NCBI GenBank assembly: GCA_045643885.1
Contig: JAZRFY010000004.1
Span: 1 to 64,000 of the forward strand
Direction of reading: 5' to 3'
DNA: 64,000 bases
Origin: RGIG4608 sp045643885
GTDB lineage: Bacteria; Bacillota; Clostridia; Oscillospirales; CAG-272
Under the pieces are notes generated by a model. That model saw only the letters and a program-made list of their open reading frames with translations. It did not search any database and was not told where the DNA came from. A program made the position numbers and the translations under genes. Positions 42,626 to 51,426 of the stretch are shown piece after piece. Positions within the stretch are counted from its first letter, which is position 1; each line of letters starts with the position of its first letter.

Positions 42626-43969
42626 ATGAACGAAGAACTTAGCAGAAAATTACCCTTTTCCCTCATAGCAGAGCAGTCGCTCCTTGGCTCGATACTTATC
42701 GATCCTGCATCCATCAACGAGGTTGCAGACATCATCAAGGCAGATGATTTCTACATCACCGAGCACAAGCAAATATATCTTGCGGCAACAGAGCTCTTTA
42801 TGACAAACAGAGAGATCGACGTAGTAACTCTTATCGACACTCTCGTTCAGAAGGGTATCTATAACAAGAGTGGTGGCGAGGATTATATCCGAACCATCTC
42901 CGAGGTAGTTCCCACAGCTCTAAACGTAAAGGACTATGCAAAGATAGTTAAGGAAAAGAGCGCACTTCGTCAGCTTATCGCAGTTTGTGGTGAGATTAAC
43001 GAAACAGCCTATTCCGAGCAGGAGTCTGCAAGTGGCATCATCGAGCTTGCCGAAAGCAAGATTTTTGCAATTGCCCAGGGCAGGGACACAAAGAATTTCA
43101 GACATATCCGTGACGTTTTAGGCTCAGTATATAACAATCTTCACGAGCTTAGCACAAATCCCGATGCAGCTCACGGAACACCCACAGGATTTTCAGGCCT
43201 TGACAGAGTGCTTGTAGGTATGGGTAACTCCGACCTCATCCTCATCGGTGCCCGTGCCGGTATGGGTAAAACATCATTTGCTCTTAACATCGCAACCAAC
43301 GTTGCACAAAGTGCAAAGAAAAAGGTTTGCGTTTTCTCACTCGAAATGAGTGCAGAGCAGCTCGTTTCACGTATCCTTTCAAGTGAAGCCCTGGTAGATA
43401 GCCACGAGCTCCGTTCAGGCAAGCTCTCAGGTGATTCTTGGGAAAAGATTGCAGATGCAAGCTCACGTCTTGCCTCCTGCGATATCCTTATAGACGATAC
43501 GTCGGGCATTACAGTTACAGAAATGAAGGCAAAGCTCCGTAGAGTTGACGGACTTGGTCTTGTTATCATCGACTATCTTCAGCTTATGCAAAGTGACCGT
43601 CGAAATGACAATCGTGTTCAAGAGGTTGCTGAAATCTCCCGTGCACTTAAAATCATGGCTAAGGAGCTTTCCGTTCCGATTATTTGCTGTGCACAGCTTT
43701 CCCGTGGACCTGAAAGCAGAACCGATAAAAAGCCCATGCTTTCCGACCTTCGTGACTCCGGTGCTATCGAGCAGGACGCCGACGTTGTAATGTTCCTTTA
43801 CAGAAACGAATATTATAAGACCGATGCAACTCCCGGTGAAAATAACGCGGCAAATATTGCAGAGGTCATCATCGCAAAGAATCGTCACGGCTCAACAGGA
43901 ACAGTTAAGATGGGTTGGATCGGTCAGTACACTAAATTCCGTACCATCGCAGATAATATCGAAGAATAA
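42626..43969 (+). CDS. dnaB: Replicative DNA helicase DnaB
   Basis: 447 residues. N-terminal helical domain, linker, then RecA-like motor with Walker A GARAGMGKTS (about residues 208-217), FSLEMSAEQL, LVIIDYLQLM and the arginine-finger region. In B. subtilis this position is dnaC. Gap of 11 nt behind rplI. Confidence 0.97.
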   Translation: MNEELSRKLPFSLIAEQSLLGSILIDPASINEVADIIKADDFYITEHKQIYLAATELFMTNREIDVVTLIDTLVQKGIYNKSGGEDYIRTISEVVPTALNVKDYAKIVKEKSALRQLIAVCGEINETAYSEQESASGIIELAESKIFAIAQGRDTKNFRHIRDVLGSVYNNLHELSTNPDAAHGTPTGFSGLDRVLVGMGNSDLILIGARAGMGKTSFALNIATNVAQSAKKKVCVFSLEMSAEQLVSRILSSEALVDSHELRSGKLSGDSWEKIADASSRLASCDILIDDTSGITVTEMKAKLRRVDGLGLVIIDYLQLMQSDRRNDNRVQEVAEISRALKIMAKELSVPIICCAQLSRGPESRTDKKPMLSDLRDSGAIEQDADVVMFLYRNEYYKTDATPGENNAANIAEVIIAKNRHGSTGTVKMGWIGQYTKFRTIADNIEE

Positions 43970-43992
43970 AACGGCATAAAGGGGGAAGAAAT

Positions 43993-45363
43993 ATGAAATC
44001 GAATATTTTAGATTTGTACCGTTCTCCCTCCCTTTTAGCCAATATGCCTTCAAACACTCCCGTGCTTCTTGCACTCTCGGGAGGAGCTGATTCCACTGCG
44101 CTTTTGCACATTCTTTGTGAAGATGCTAAAAAAGCAGGCTTTCCTGTTTTTGCAGCCCACTTTCACCACGGCATAAGAGGTGAAGAAGCCGACAGAGATG
44201 CCCTATTTTGCCAAAGCCTTGCACAAAAGCTCGGTGTTCCCTTCTTTCTTGGAAAAGCCGACGTACCGACACTTGCAAAGCAAAACGGCAACAGCATCGA
44301 GGCCGAGGCAAGAGAACAAAGATATGCCTTTTTCAAGGAAATAATGCAAAAGCATTCCATTCCCATTCTCATCACGGCACACCATGCCGAGGATCAGATT
44401 GAAAGCATACTCCTTCACATCTTAAGAGGAAGTGGCATCACAGGTCTTTGCGGAATGAGTGAATGTCGCAGTCTTTCTGAAGGTCTTTATCTTGTTCGAC
44501 CTATTTTAAGAGCAGAAAAGCAAAGTGTTTTGGACTATTGCAAGGAAAACGGCATCGATTTCGTTACGGATAGCACAAATTCCGATACTGAATACCAAAG
44601 AAATCACTTAAGGGCAAACGTTACTCCAAAATTAAGAGAGGTACAACCCAAGCTTGAGGATGCCTTCTATAAGCTCTCTCAGAGTGCAAACGAGGCAAAC
44701 GACCTTATAAATTCTCTTGCCCTCTCATTCATCAACGAAAATGCGAAGAAAATTGAAATAGGTAAATTCAATCCTCTTCACAAAGCAGTAAAAGCAAGAG
44801 TGCTTTCTATTATCTTTGAGGATGCGTCGGGCGCAACCCTTGAGCGCGTTCACGTTGAAAGTCTTATCAAACTTTGTGAAAATGCAGTTCCCCACTCCTC
44901 AATTTCTCTTCCCGGCAAATTTTCCGCATACATTGAAAATGAGTGCCTTGTATTTGAAGAAGATGCCGAAAAGGAAAGATCCGAGCCTTTCGAGATTCCC
45001 TTCAAAAAAGGAGAATTCAGTGTGAACGGCGTAAGAATTTCAGTAGAAGAAAATCCCGAAAGTAACGAAAAGCCACAACGTCCATACGTCGATATCCGTT
45101 GCGATATCTTGTTTGATGACGCGTGCTTTCGTTCAAGAAAAGAGGGGGATTCAATTCTTGTATGTGGAATGCACAAAAAAGTAAAAAAGCTTTTAAATGA
45201 AAAAAGGATCCCATTAGAATTAAGAGAAAAGCTCCCCATTCTCACCTCAAACAAAGAAATTTTATGGATTCCCACAGTTGCTGCTTGTGACGGCATAAAA
45301 TCGGGTAAAATAAAGGATGGAGAGAATTTCTTCAGAATAACAGTTAATTTTGAAAACAATTAG
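43993..45363 (+). CDS. tilS: tRNA-Ile lysidine synthetase
   Basis: 456 residues. PP-loop ALSGGADSTALL (about residues 28-39), HFHHGIRGEEADRD and HHAEDQIES motifs, then the TilS C-terminal domains. Converts C34 of tRNA-Ile(CAU) to lysidine. Hpt, usually between tilS and ftsH in Firmicutes, is missing. Confidence 0.95.
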   Translation: MKSNILDLYRSPSLLANMPSNTPVLLALSGGADSTALLHILCEDAKKAGFPVFAAHFHHGIRGEEADRDALFCQSLAQKLGVPFFLGKADVPTLAKQNGNSIEAEAREQRYAFFKEIMQKHSIPILITAHHAEDQIESILLHILRGSGITGLCGMSECRSLSEGLYLVRPILRAEKQSVLDYCKENGIDFVTDSTNSDTEYQRNHLRANVTPKLREVQPKLEDAFYKLSQSANEANDLINSLALSFINENAKKIEIGKFNPLHKAVKARVLSIIFEDASGATLERVHVESLIKLCENAVPHSSISLPGKFSAYIENECLVFEEDAEKERSEPFEIPFKKGEFSVNGVRISVEENPESNEKPQRPYVDIRCDILFDDACFRSRKEGDSILVCGMHKKVKKLLNEKRIPLELREKLPILTSNKEILWIPTVAACDGIKSGKIKDGENFFRITVNFENN

Positions 45364-45391
45364 TATTTAATATAAACCACGGAGGTTTTTA

Positions 45392-47470
45392 ATGAGAAAC
45401 AATGTAAAAACGATAGTTTTTTATGTCGTTTTGCTTGCAGTGATTTTTATCACCATGTACTATATGCTCGGCGCTCCCAGTGCCCAGGATAAGCTCACGC
45501 ATAGCGACATAATGGAATATTTCAAGGAGGACCGAGTTGCTGAGTTCGTAGTTTCACCCGAAAACGTTCTCACAATGCAGGTATACGACGTTGAAAAGGA
45601 AGGCATCCTCACTCCCGAAGACGTTAAGGATGCAAAAACTGTAAAGGTTACTTACGAGCTTTACAGTGTTGGGCTCTTCTATGAGGATTTCCAAAAATAC
45701 GAGGACAGTCTTAATAACCTTAAAACATACAACTACGAAGCACCCGAATCATATCCTTGGTGGCTCACCTTGGTTGTTAATCTCCTTCCCTTCGTTCTTG
45801 TTGGCTTCTTGTTCTTCTACTTTATGAAGCAAATGTCAAAGAATAACGGTGGAGTTACCAATTTCGGCAAGGCAAAGGCACATATGCCCTTAAATGATAA
45901 AAACAAGGTAACCTTTGCCGACGTTGCCGGTGCTGACGAGGAAAAGGAAGAGCTTGTTGAAATCGTTGAGTTCCTTAAGGACCCCATGAAGTTCTCAAAG
46001 CTTGGTGCAAAGATTCCCCACGGCGTATTGCTCGTGGGCCCTCCCGGTACAGGTAAAACTCTTCTTGCCAAGGCAGTTGCAGGTGAAGCAGGCGTTCCCT
46101 TCTTCTCAATGAGTGGCTCCGACTTCGTTGAAATGTACGTTGGTGTTGGTGCAAGCAGAGTAAGAGACCTCTTCGACACTGCAAGAAAAGCTCCTGCAGC
46201 TATCATCTTCATTGACGAAATCGATGCAGTTGGACGTAGACGTGGTGCAGGTCTTGGTGGTGGACACGACGAGAGAGAGCAGACTCTTAACCAGCTTCTT
46301 GTTGAAATGGACGGCTTCGGTGCACACGAGGGCATCATCATTATGGCTGCTACAAACAGAGCTGACATCCTCGACCCTGCGCTTCTTCGTCCCGGACGCT
46401 TTGACCGCCAGGTCAAGGTTGGTTATCCCGACATCAAGGGACGTGAAGCAATCCTTCACGTTCATGCAAGAACAAAGCCCATGGAAAGCACAGTTGACTT
46501 CCACAAGATCGCTCAAAGCACCATCGGTTTCACAGGTGCAGACCTTGCAAACCTTCTTAACGAGGCAGCACTCCACGCGGCAAAGAATAACAAGAGCCTT
46601 ATCGGTATGGACGATATCGAAAAATCATATATGAAGGTCCTCCTCGGTCCTCAGAAGAAGAGCCGAGTAAGAACTGAAGCTGACAATAAGCTCACAGCTT
46701 ATCACGAGGCAGGTCACGCAGTTGCTTCCTACTATTGCAAGCACACCGACCCCGTAAAATTCATCTCAACAGTGCCCGCAGGTAATGCAGGCGGTGTTAC
46801 AGTAAGCATTCCCGAGGAGGATGCATCCTACTCAACTAAAAAGCAGATGCTTGATTCCATCATCTTGGCTCTCGGTGGTAGAGTTGCAGAGCAGCTCGTT
46901 CTCGACGATATCTCCACAGGTGCTTCAGGTGACATTCAGCACGCAACAAAAATTGCAAGAAATATGGTTACCCGTTACGGTATGAGTGACAAGCTTGGCA
47001 CCGTTCTCTACGGCTCCGACCACTCCGACACCGAGGTGTTCCTTGGCAGAGATTTCAATAATACAAAGAATTTCTCTGAAAAGATTGCAGCGGAAATTGA
47101 TGACGAGGTTCGTTCCATCATTGAAAACGCGTATAAAGAATGCACACAGATCCTTACCGAACATATCGACAAGCTCCACCTCATCGCAGGATATCTTCTC
47201 AAGGCTGAATTTATGGACGGCGATCAGTTTAAGGCAGCTATGGAAAATGATCTCACGTTCGAAGAGATCGACGAGATAGCTAAGGAAAAGGAACGCAAGA
47301 GCCGTGAAGAAAACGAAGCAAAGCTTCTTGCTGAAAAGGAAGAGCAACGCAAGGTTGAAGAAGAGCTCCGTCGCGAAAAGGAAGAGCGCGAGAAAATGAT
47401 GAACGCGCCCAAGGGTGAAACCTTTGATGATAACGATGACGACAGCTCCGAATCAGTTGAAAAAGAATAA
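45392..47470 (+). CDS. ftsH: ATP-dependent zinc metalloprotease FtsH
   Basis: 692 residues. Two membrane helices (about 7-27 and 115-140), AAA+ ATPase with GPPGTGKTLLAKAV and FIDEIDAVGR, and the zinc protease motif HEAGHAV. Degrades membrane and regulatory proteins. The last 60 residues are highly charged (Glu/Lys, then Asp). Good ribosome site (GGAGG) and own terminator. Confidence 0.97.
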   Translation: MRNNVKTIVFYVVLLAVIFITMYYMLGAPSAQDKLTHSDIMEYFKEDRVAEFVVSPENVLTMQVYDVEKEGILTPEDVKDAKTVKVTYELYSVGLFYEDFQKYEDSLNNLKTYNYEAPESYPWWLTLVVNLLPFVLVGFLFFYFMKQMSKNNGGVTNFGKAKAHMPLNDKNKVTFADVAGADEEKEELVEIVEFLKDPMKFSKLGAKIPHGVLLVGPPGTGKTLLAKAVAGEAGVPFFSMSGSDFVEMYVGVGASRVRDLFDTARKAPAAIIFIDEIDAVGRRRGAGLGGGHDEREQTLNQLLVEMDGFGAHEGIIIMAATNRADILDPALLRPGRFDRQVKVGYPDIKGREAILHVHARTKPMESTVDFHKIAQSTIGFTGADLANLLNEAALHAAKNNKSLIGMDDIEKSYMKVLLGPQKKSRVRTEADNKLTAYHEAGHAVASYYCKHTDPVKFISTVPAGNAGGVTVSIPEEDASYSTKKQMLDSIILALGGRVAEQLVLDDISTGASGDIQHATKIARNMVTRYGMSDKLGTVLYGSDHSDTEVFLGRDFNNTKNFSEKIAAEIDDEVRSIIENAYKECTQILTEHIDKLHLIAGYLLKAEFMDGDQFKAAMENDLTFEEIDEIAKEKERKSREENEAKLLAEKEEQRKVEEELRREKEEREKMMNAPKGETFDDNDDDSSESVEKE

Positions 47471-47480
47471 TCCTTAAAAC

Positions 47481-47515
47481 AAATGCCGACCGCACAGGCG
47501 GTCGGCATTTTAAAA
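47481..47515 (+). terminator. Terminator of the gdpP-ftsH run
   Basis: Perfect 13-bp stem AAATGCCGACCGC/GCGGTCGGCATTT, loop ACAG, followed by a weak T-run. Confidence 0.88.
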
Positions 47516-47553
47516 TTGTTAAAGTACCAATATATATAATAAGGAACAAAATT

Positions 47554-48144
47554 ATGAACTTGATTTTAGCATCCAAATCCCCGAGAAGAAAGGAAATCCT
47601 TGAAAACCTTGGTGTGAAATTCGATATAGTCACATGCGAAACGGACGAGCATACCGACGAAAAGGACGGCAAAAAGTACGTTGAAGAAATTGCTTATCGC
47701 AAGGGCAATGCCGTAAAGGAATTGCTCATAGGTGATGGCAAATTCGATGATGATATGATGATTCTTTCGTGCGATACTGTAGTGGTTTCTGCCGACGGAG
47801 AGATAATGGGAAAACCCGTCGACCGAGCTGACGCGAAAAGAATGATTCTTGCCTTTTCGGGCAAGCCGCACTTCGTTATAAGTGGAGTTGCACTCATCAC
47901 AAAGCAAAAGACCGTTATCACAAGCGCAAGCACAACAGTCTTCTTTGACGAGATCGACGAGGATGACGTTGAACGCTATCTTGATACGGATGAGGCATAC
48001 GATAAGGCAGGTGCATATGCCATCCAGGGATATGCATCCCTTTGGATAAATGGCATCAACGGTGAATATTTCAACGTGGTGGGACTCCCCGTAAAAAAGC
48101 TTTCCGACACCTTAAAGAACGAATTCAATATCAAATTGGCATAA
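47554..48144 (+). CDS. maf: Maf/YhdE nucleotide pyrophosphatase
   Basis: 196 residues. ASKSPRRKEIL at the start, SCDTVV, and GYASLWINGINGEYFNVVGL near the end. Maf proteins hydrolyse dTTP/UTP and modified nucleotides and affect septum formation. Ribosome site AAGGAAC. Followed by a bidirectional terminator. Confidence 0.95.
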   Translation: MNLILASKSPRRKEILENLGVKFDIVTCETDEHTDEKDGKKYVEEIAYRKGNAVKELLIGDGKFDDDMMILSCDTVVVSADGEIMGKPVDRADAKRMILAFSGKPHFVISGVALITKQKTVITSASTTVFFDEIDEDDVERYLDTDEAYDKAGAYAIQGYASLWINGINGEYFNVVGLPVKKLSDTLKNEFNIKLA

Positions 48145-48175
48145 AAAAGAGGAGCAAATGCTCCTCTTTTTATTT
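48144..48175. terminator. Bidirectional terminator between maf and the reductive cluster
   Basis: Stem AAAGAGGAGCA/TGCTCCTCTTT with A and T shoulders on both sides; ends maf on plus and the TetR-headed cluster on minus. Confidence 0.9.
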
Positions 48176-48177
48176 GA

Positions 48178-48831
48178 TCATTTTGTTCCGAAAAGAACTC
48201 CTCTGATGATGCTTGAGGTCTTCTCTTCCCCAAATTCCTGCTTGAATACGTCGGTTGCAGGACCGCCCTGTGATACAAGACCATTCGCATAAACGTCAGT
48301 ACGGGCAATTTTTTCTGCTCTGTCGCAAGCATTTGCTTCAAGACAAAGATATTCCGAAATATAAGTCAAGGTGTAGGCGTCAAATCCGGCTGAGCATTTC
48401 TTACCCTTTTTAGAGGTAGTTTCAGGCAATCTGATGCTATCATACCAGTGCTTTGGCTCTTCACCCTTTGCAAATCTTTCGGGCAAATGTGCAAATCTTG
48501 ATTTCACTCCGTTAATAGAAGAGATATTTGCCTTCTTCTCACCCATCGTGTCATAAAGCTCGATGATAAGAGTGTCGTTACCCATCGCATAGATTCTGTC
48601 GTAGGAAAGTAAGGGAAGATCCTTATCCTCGGGTGCTATCACCAAGGTGTCCATCTTCATAAGACCGAAAAATCCCTTCGCACGCATTACCGACACGTGA
48701 CCAAGACCACGTGCATTAAACGTCTCGCACTTAAATGTCAAACCCTTTGCCTTGAAGGTTTGAAATTCGCCAACCTTTTTAGGCTCAAGCTCATATTTTT
48801 CTTTAATTAAATTGATTATCTTGTTTGTCAT
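48178..48831 (-). CDS. Possible distant ferredoxin-dependent bilin reductase-like protein
   Basis: 217 residues, soluble, last gene of the cluster. The order of features resembles the Fe_bilin_red fold (HY2/PcyA): an N-terminal strand pair, GHVSVMRAKGFFGLMKMDTL, then DLPLLSYDRIYA (compare the family's DLPILGAD), a strand ending ELYDTM, a LPERF segment, HWYDSIRLP before a Lys-rich loop, and closing helices (FDAYTLTYISEYL). Similar proteins exist in gut Clostridia as hypotheticals, as far as I recall. The fold call is inference; catalytic Asp/His of PcyA are not assigned. Confidence 0.5.
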   Translation of the reverse strand: MTNKIINLIKEKYELEPKKVGEFQTFKAKGLTFKCETFNARGLGHVSVMRAKGFFGLMKMDTLVIAPEDKDLPLLSYDRIYAMGNDTLIIELYDTMGEKKANISSINGVKSRFAHLPERFAKGEEPKHWYDSIRLPETTSKKGKKCSAGFDAYTLTYISEYLCLEANACDRAEKIARTDVYANGLVSQGGPATDVFKQEFGEEKTSSIIRGVLFGTK

Positions 48832-48834
48832 ATC

Positions 48835-49449
48835 TTATTTGCTCTCAAGCTCGAAATCCTTAAGACCTGCCTTGTGGAGCATCCATACTCCAAGAAGGAA
48901 GAGTCCCTGACCAACAAAGTTTACACCCTCTGCAATCCAGTTCATAGCCGCCTGTTCAAAATCCTTTGTTGAAAGGTATCCCATACCAAGACAGCAAACA
49001 AATGAAACTGCAAAAATGGCAATAACTGCAGGCTTCTTCATCTTCTTGGCAAGAATGCAAAGAGCAACGTCAAGACAACCAAGACCTGCTACCATAAGTC
49101 CTACGAATACAAACGTTCCACTAAAGGGCTCAACTGCAAGATGAGCCTTCTTCTTCTGGCAAAGCATAATGATAATGCCAAGTCCTGCAAGAAGGAATCC
49201 GATGGACTGTACGGGGAAAAACATCGCGTTAAGCTTTTCAAAATCGCAAACCTCGGCAGCATAAAGAAGCTTCCATGTAGCTTTGAGCGCGCCTGCCATA
49301 GCAACGTTAATAACACCTGCTGAGAAAAGCGCGAAAGCAAGCTTAGTCATCTTGTTGTAAAGATCGGAAAGAAGAATGATTGCTCCGATTGCAAAAAACG
49401 CAACGGGAATATAGTCAAAAAGCGCCATTGAGATTGAAAAATCGTTCAT
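48835..49449 (-). CDS. Multi-pass membrane protein, unknown function
   Basis: 204 residues with about six membrane helices (near 10-27, 33-52, 75-95, 104-124, 130-148, 172-192) and a charged C-terminus. No family recognised. It lies 3 nt upstream of the bilin-reductase-like gene and 20 nt behind the DUF1295 gene. Ribosome site AAGGAGAAA. It may be the membrane partner or quinone/heme-type subunit of the cluster; that is a guess from position. Confidence 0.6.
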   Translation of the reverse strand: MNDFSISMALFDYIPVAFFAIGAIILLSDLYNKMTKLAFALFSAGVINVAMAGALKATWKLLYAAEVCDFEKLNAMFFPVQSIGFLLAGLGIIIMLCQKKKAHLAVEPFSGTFVFVGLMVAGLGCLDVALCILAKKMKKPAVIAIFAVSFVCCLGMGYLSTKDFEQAAMNWIAEGVNFVGQGLFLLGVWMLHKAGLKDFELESK

Positions 49450-49469
49450 AGTCTTTTCTCCTTATGTAA

Positions 49470-50294
49470 TTATTTCTTCTTGTTGAGGTGATAAATGGGA
49501 AGAAGAGGAATGATGATGGGTGTCTTGTCTGCATATTCGTTGTATGCAGGGTCGTCACCGTATCTTTCCATCTGACGCTTTTCAAGACGCTGAGCGCCGT
49601 TGAACATGATGTAAACGATAGCAATATAAGCAATTACTGCCATGATCCACTGACCGATGCCACTGTAAACGCAGATGCCACTAATGAACACACCTGTCCA
49701 GAAGATGATCTCACCAAGATAGTTGGGGCAACGAACGATAGAATAAAGCTTCTTTGTAGCAACGAAGTTGGGGTTTTCCTTCTTCTGCTCGGACTTCTGC
49801 TTATCTGCAACGGACTCAAGAATAAGACCGAAAATAGAAACTGCAAAGCCGATAACTGTAAGAACAACCTCCTGAGAAGCGTTTGTATAACGGAAGAGCA
49901 TGGGAGAAACCTGCATTACGTAAAGGATGGAAACGAATACCCAAATTGTTGCAAGAACGAAGATGGGCATCTTCTTTTCACCGTTTTTAGCAAGAGTTTC
50001 TTTAGCAACGTCAGTCTTCTTGAAGGTGATGTTTTTAAGCTCACGAACAAGAAGGAATCCTGAAAGACGGGCACCGTAAGCTACGAAAAGTGCAGCTTGA
50101 ACGAGCAATATCCAAAGGGGAGCGTTAACAACTCCCTCAACGGGAGCAACTAATCTCATAACGAGAACGGCGATACCGCCTGCTGCTACAGCAAAGCCGT
50201 AGCCGATTGAAAGAAAGTATACGAATTTATAAAATCCAACGCAGCAAGCAACTGCACATACTGCAAGAAGGATCCAAAGAAAATTCCAAGGCAT
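49470..50294 (-). CDS. DUF1295 / steroid 5-alpha-reductase-like membrane protein
   Basis: 274 residues, about seven membrane helices. The C-terminal part has VRCPNYLGEIIFWTG, the R-x-PNY-x-GE signature of the DUF1295, isoprenylcysteine methyltransferase and steroid 5-alpha-reductase group, which binds NADPH or SAM. Gut bacterial members are suspected of reducing sterol-like double bonds. The start is the ATG behind AAGGAG. It lies behind a 177-nt gap with an inverted-repeat element. Confidence 0.72.
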   Translation of the reverse strand: MPWNFLWILLAVCAVACCVGFYKFVYFLSIGYGFAVAAGGIAVLVMRLVAPVEGVVNAPLWILLVQAALFVAYGARLSGFLLVRELKNITFKKTDVAKETLAKNGEKKMPIFVLATIWVFVSILYVMQVSPMLFRYTNASQEVVLTVIGFAVSIFGLILESVADKQKSEQKKENPNFVATKKLYSIVRCPNYLGEIIFWTGVFISGICVYSGIGQWIMAVIAYIAIVYIMFNGAQRLEKRQMERYGDDPAYNEYADKTPIIIPLLPIYHLNKKK

Positions 50295-50356
50295 GATTTT
50301 ACTCCTTAATTTTATTTTTGTATTTTGTTGGTTTAATTCTAGTTTTGTTTGGAAAG

Positions 50357-50466
50357 GTTAGTTTGTTTTCACAAGCCAAGTGATTGCTTCGTCCACCTTT
50401 TCAAACTTATCAAAGCTTTTTGGTGGGAGGTGCAATTTTTTAAAAACCTATCCAACGCAAACTAAC
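50357..50466. repeat. Inverted-repeat-bounded 110-bp element in the reductive cluster
   Basis: GTTAGTTTG (50357-50365) and its complement CAAACTAAC (50458-50466) bound the stretch, and a CCACC/GGTGG pair (50393-50397 with 50422-50426) sits inside. The minus strand also holds a 25-codon TTG-led frame (50358-50435, ends DEAITWLVKTN) with no good ribosome site. It could be a small mobile remnant, a processing hairpin, or the relic of a gene end. Confidence 0.4.
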
Positions 50467-50471
50467 TATAA

Positions 50472-51332
50472 TTACTTATTACCGAAATAGTTGTAGATGT
50501 ATTCCTTAAAGCTCTTGTCACCTGTCTCTGTGTCACCTACGAGATCGTGTGAAAGTGTCCACTTAGAGAAGAGGATGATGTCGTGCTTGCCCGCCTTCTT
50601 GATCTTGGGAAGATTTGCAAGAATACCAAAGAGCCACTTGGGTGCCCACTTGATCTTGAGAGGCTTGCCTGCCGCGTCAAAGCACATAGCTGCCATCTCT
50701 TCATATGAGTATGTTTCCTTACCGCCAACGTCGTATGTAACGTTTGTATCATTCATGTGGTCAACGATGAAACGAGCAAAGTCAGGGCAGTCAACAACGT
50801 TAGCCTTAACGTGTCCATAGCCCTTGAGAAGCTGCATCTCGCCCTTGTCAACGTAGGGCTTGAATACCTTTGCAATGTCATAGAAGTAACCTGTGGGACG
50901 GTAGATAACGTATTCCATGGGCTGCTTTTTGATTTCTTCTTCAACAAGATACTTTGCGTGAAGCATAGGAACCTCTTCAGCACCGGGCTGATCGCAAGAA
51001 ATAACAGAGATGTAGTTGAACTTCTTAACTCCTGCTCTCTTGCACTCCTCGTAAAGGTTCATGTTACCCTTATAGTCGATATCGTAGGATGTGAAACGAG
51101 TGGATGCACCTGTAAGTCCCATTGTTGTGATAACGATGTCTGCGCCCTCGCAAAGTCCCTTAAGAGTTTCGGGATTTGTAGCATCGATTGCTACGAATGT
51201 GTATTTACCCTCTGTGCCCTCAACGTTGCCCTCCTTAAGGTCGGCAGCAACGATCTCGTGGCCGTCAGCCACAAGGCATTTGAGAATATCTGCGCCAAGA
51301 TTACCAAAAGCGCCTGCAAGTACAATTTTCAT
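50472..51332 (-). CDS. NAD(P)-binding oxidoreductase, atypical SDR / NmrA-like
   Basis: 286 residues. Rossmann start MKIVLAGAFGNLGADI (glycine-rich loop GxFGNLG), then AADLKEG and DIVITTMGLTG. Instead of the classical YxxxK it has HAKYLVEEE, as in atypical SDRs, and a C-terminal substrate region with YDVGGKETYSYEEMA. Family members reduce small ketones or bind cofactor without catalysis. Ribosome site AAGGAG. Cluster context suggests an NAD(P)H-linked reductive step. Confidence 0.8.
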   Translation of the reverse strand: MKIVLAGAFGNLGADILKCLVADGHEIVAADLKEGNVEGTEGKYTFVAIDATNPETLKGLCEGADIVITTMGLTGASTRFTSYDIDYKGNMNLYEECKRAGVKKFNYISVISCDQPGAEEVPMLHAKYLVEEEIKKQPMEYVIYRPTGYFYDIAKVFKPYVDKGEMQLLKGYGHVKANVVDCPDFARFIVDHMNDTNVTYDVGGKETYSYEEMAAMCFDAAGKPLKIKWAPKWLFGILANLPKIKKAGKHDIILFSKWTLSHDLVGDTETGDKSFKEYIYNYFGNK

Positions 51333-51426
51333 AATGATTCTCCTTAGTTGTTAATTGTTGTTTGAATATTAAATTTTGGTTTATAAAAACCGTTTTGAGT
51401 TGGAATTAGCTTTTGCCTTCCAACAA

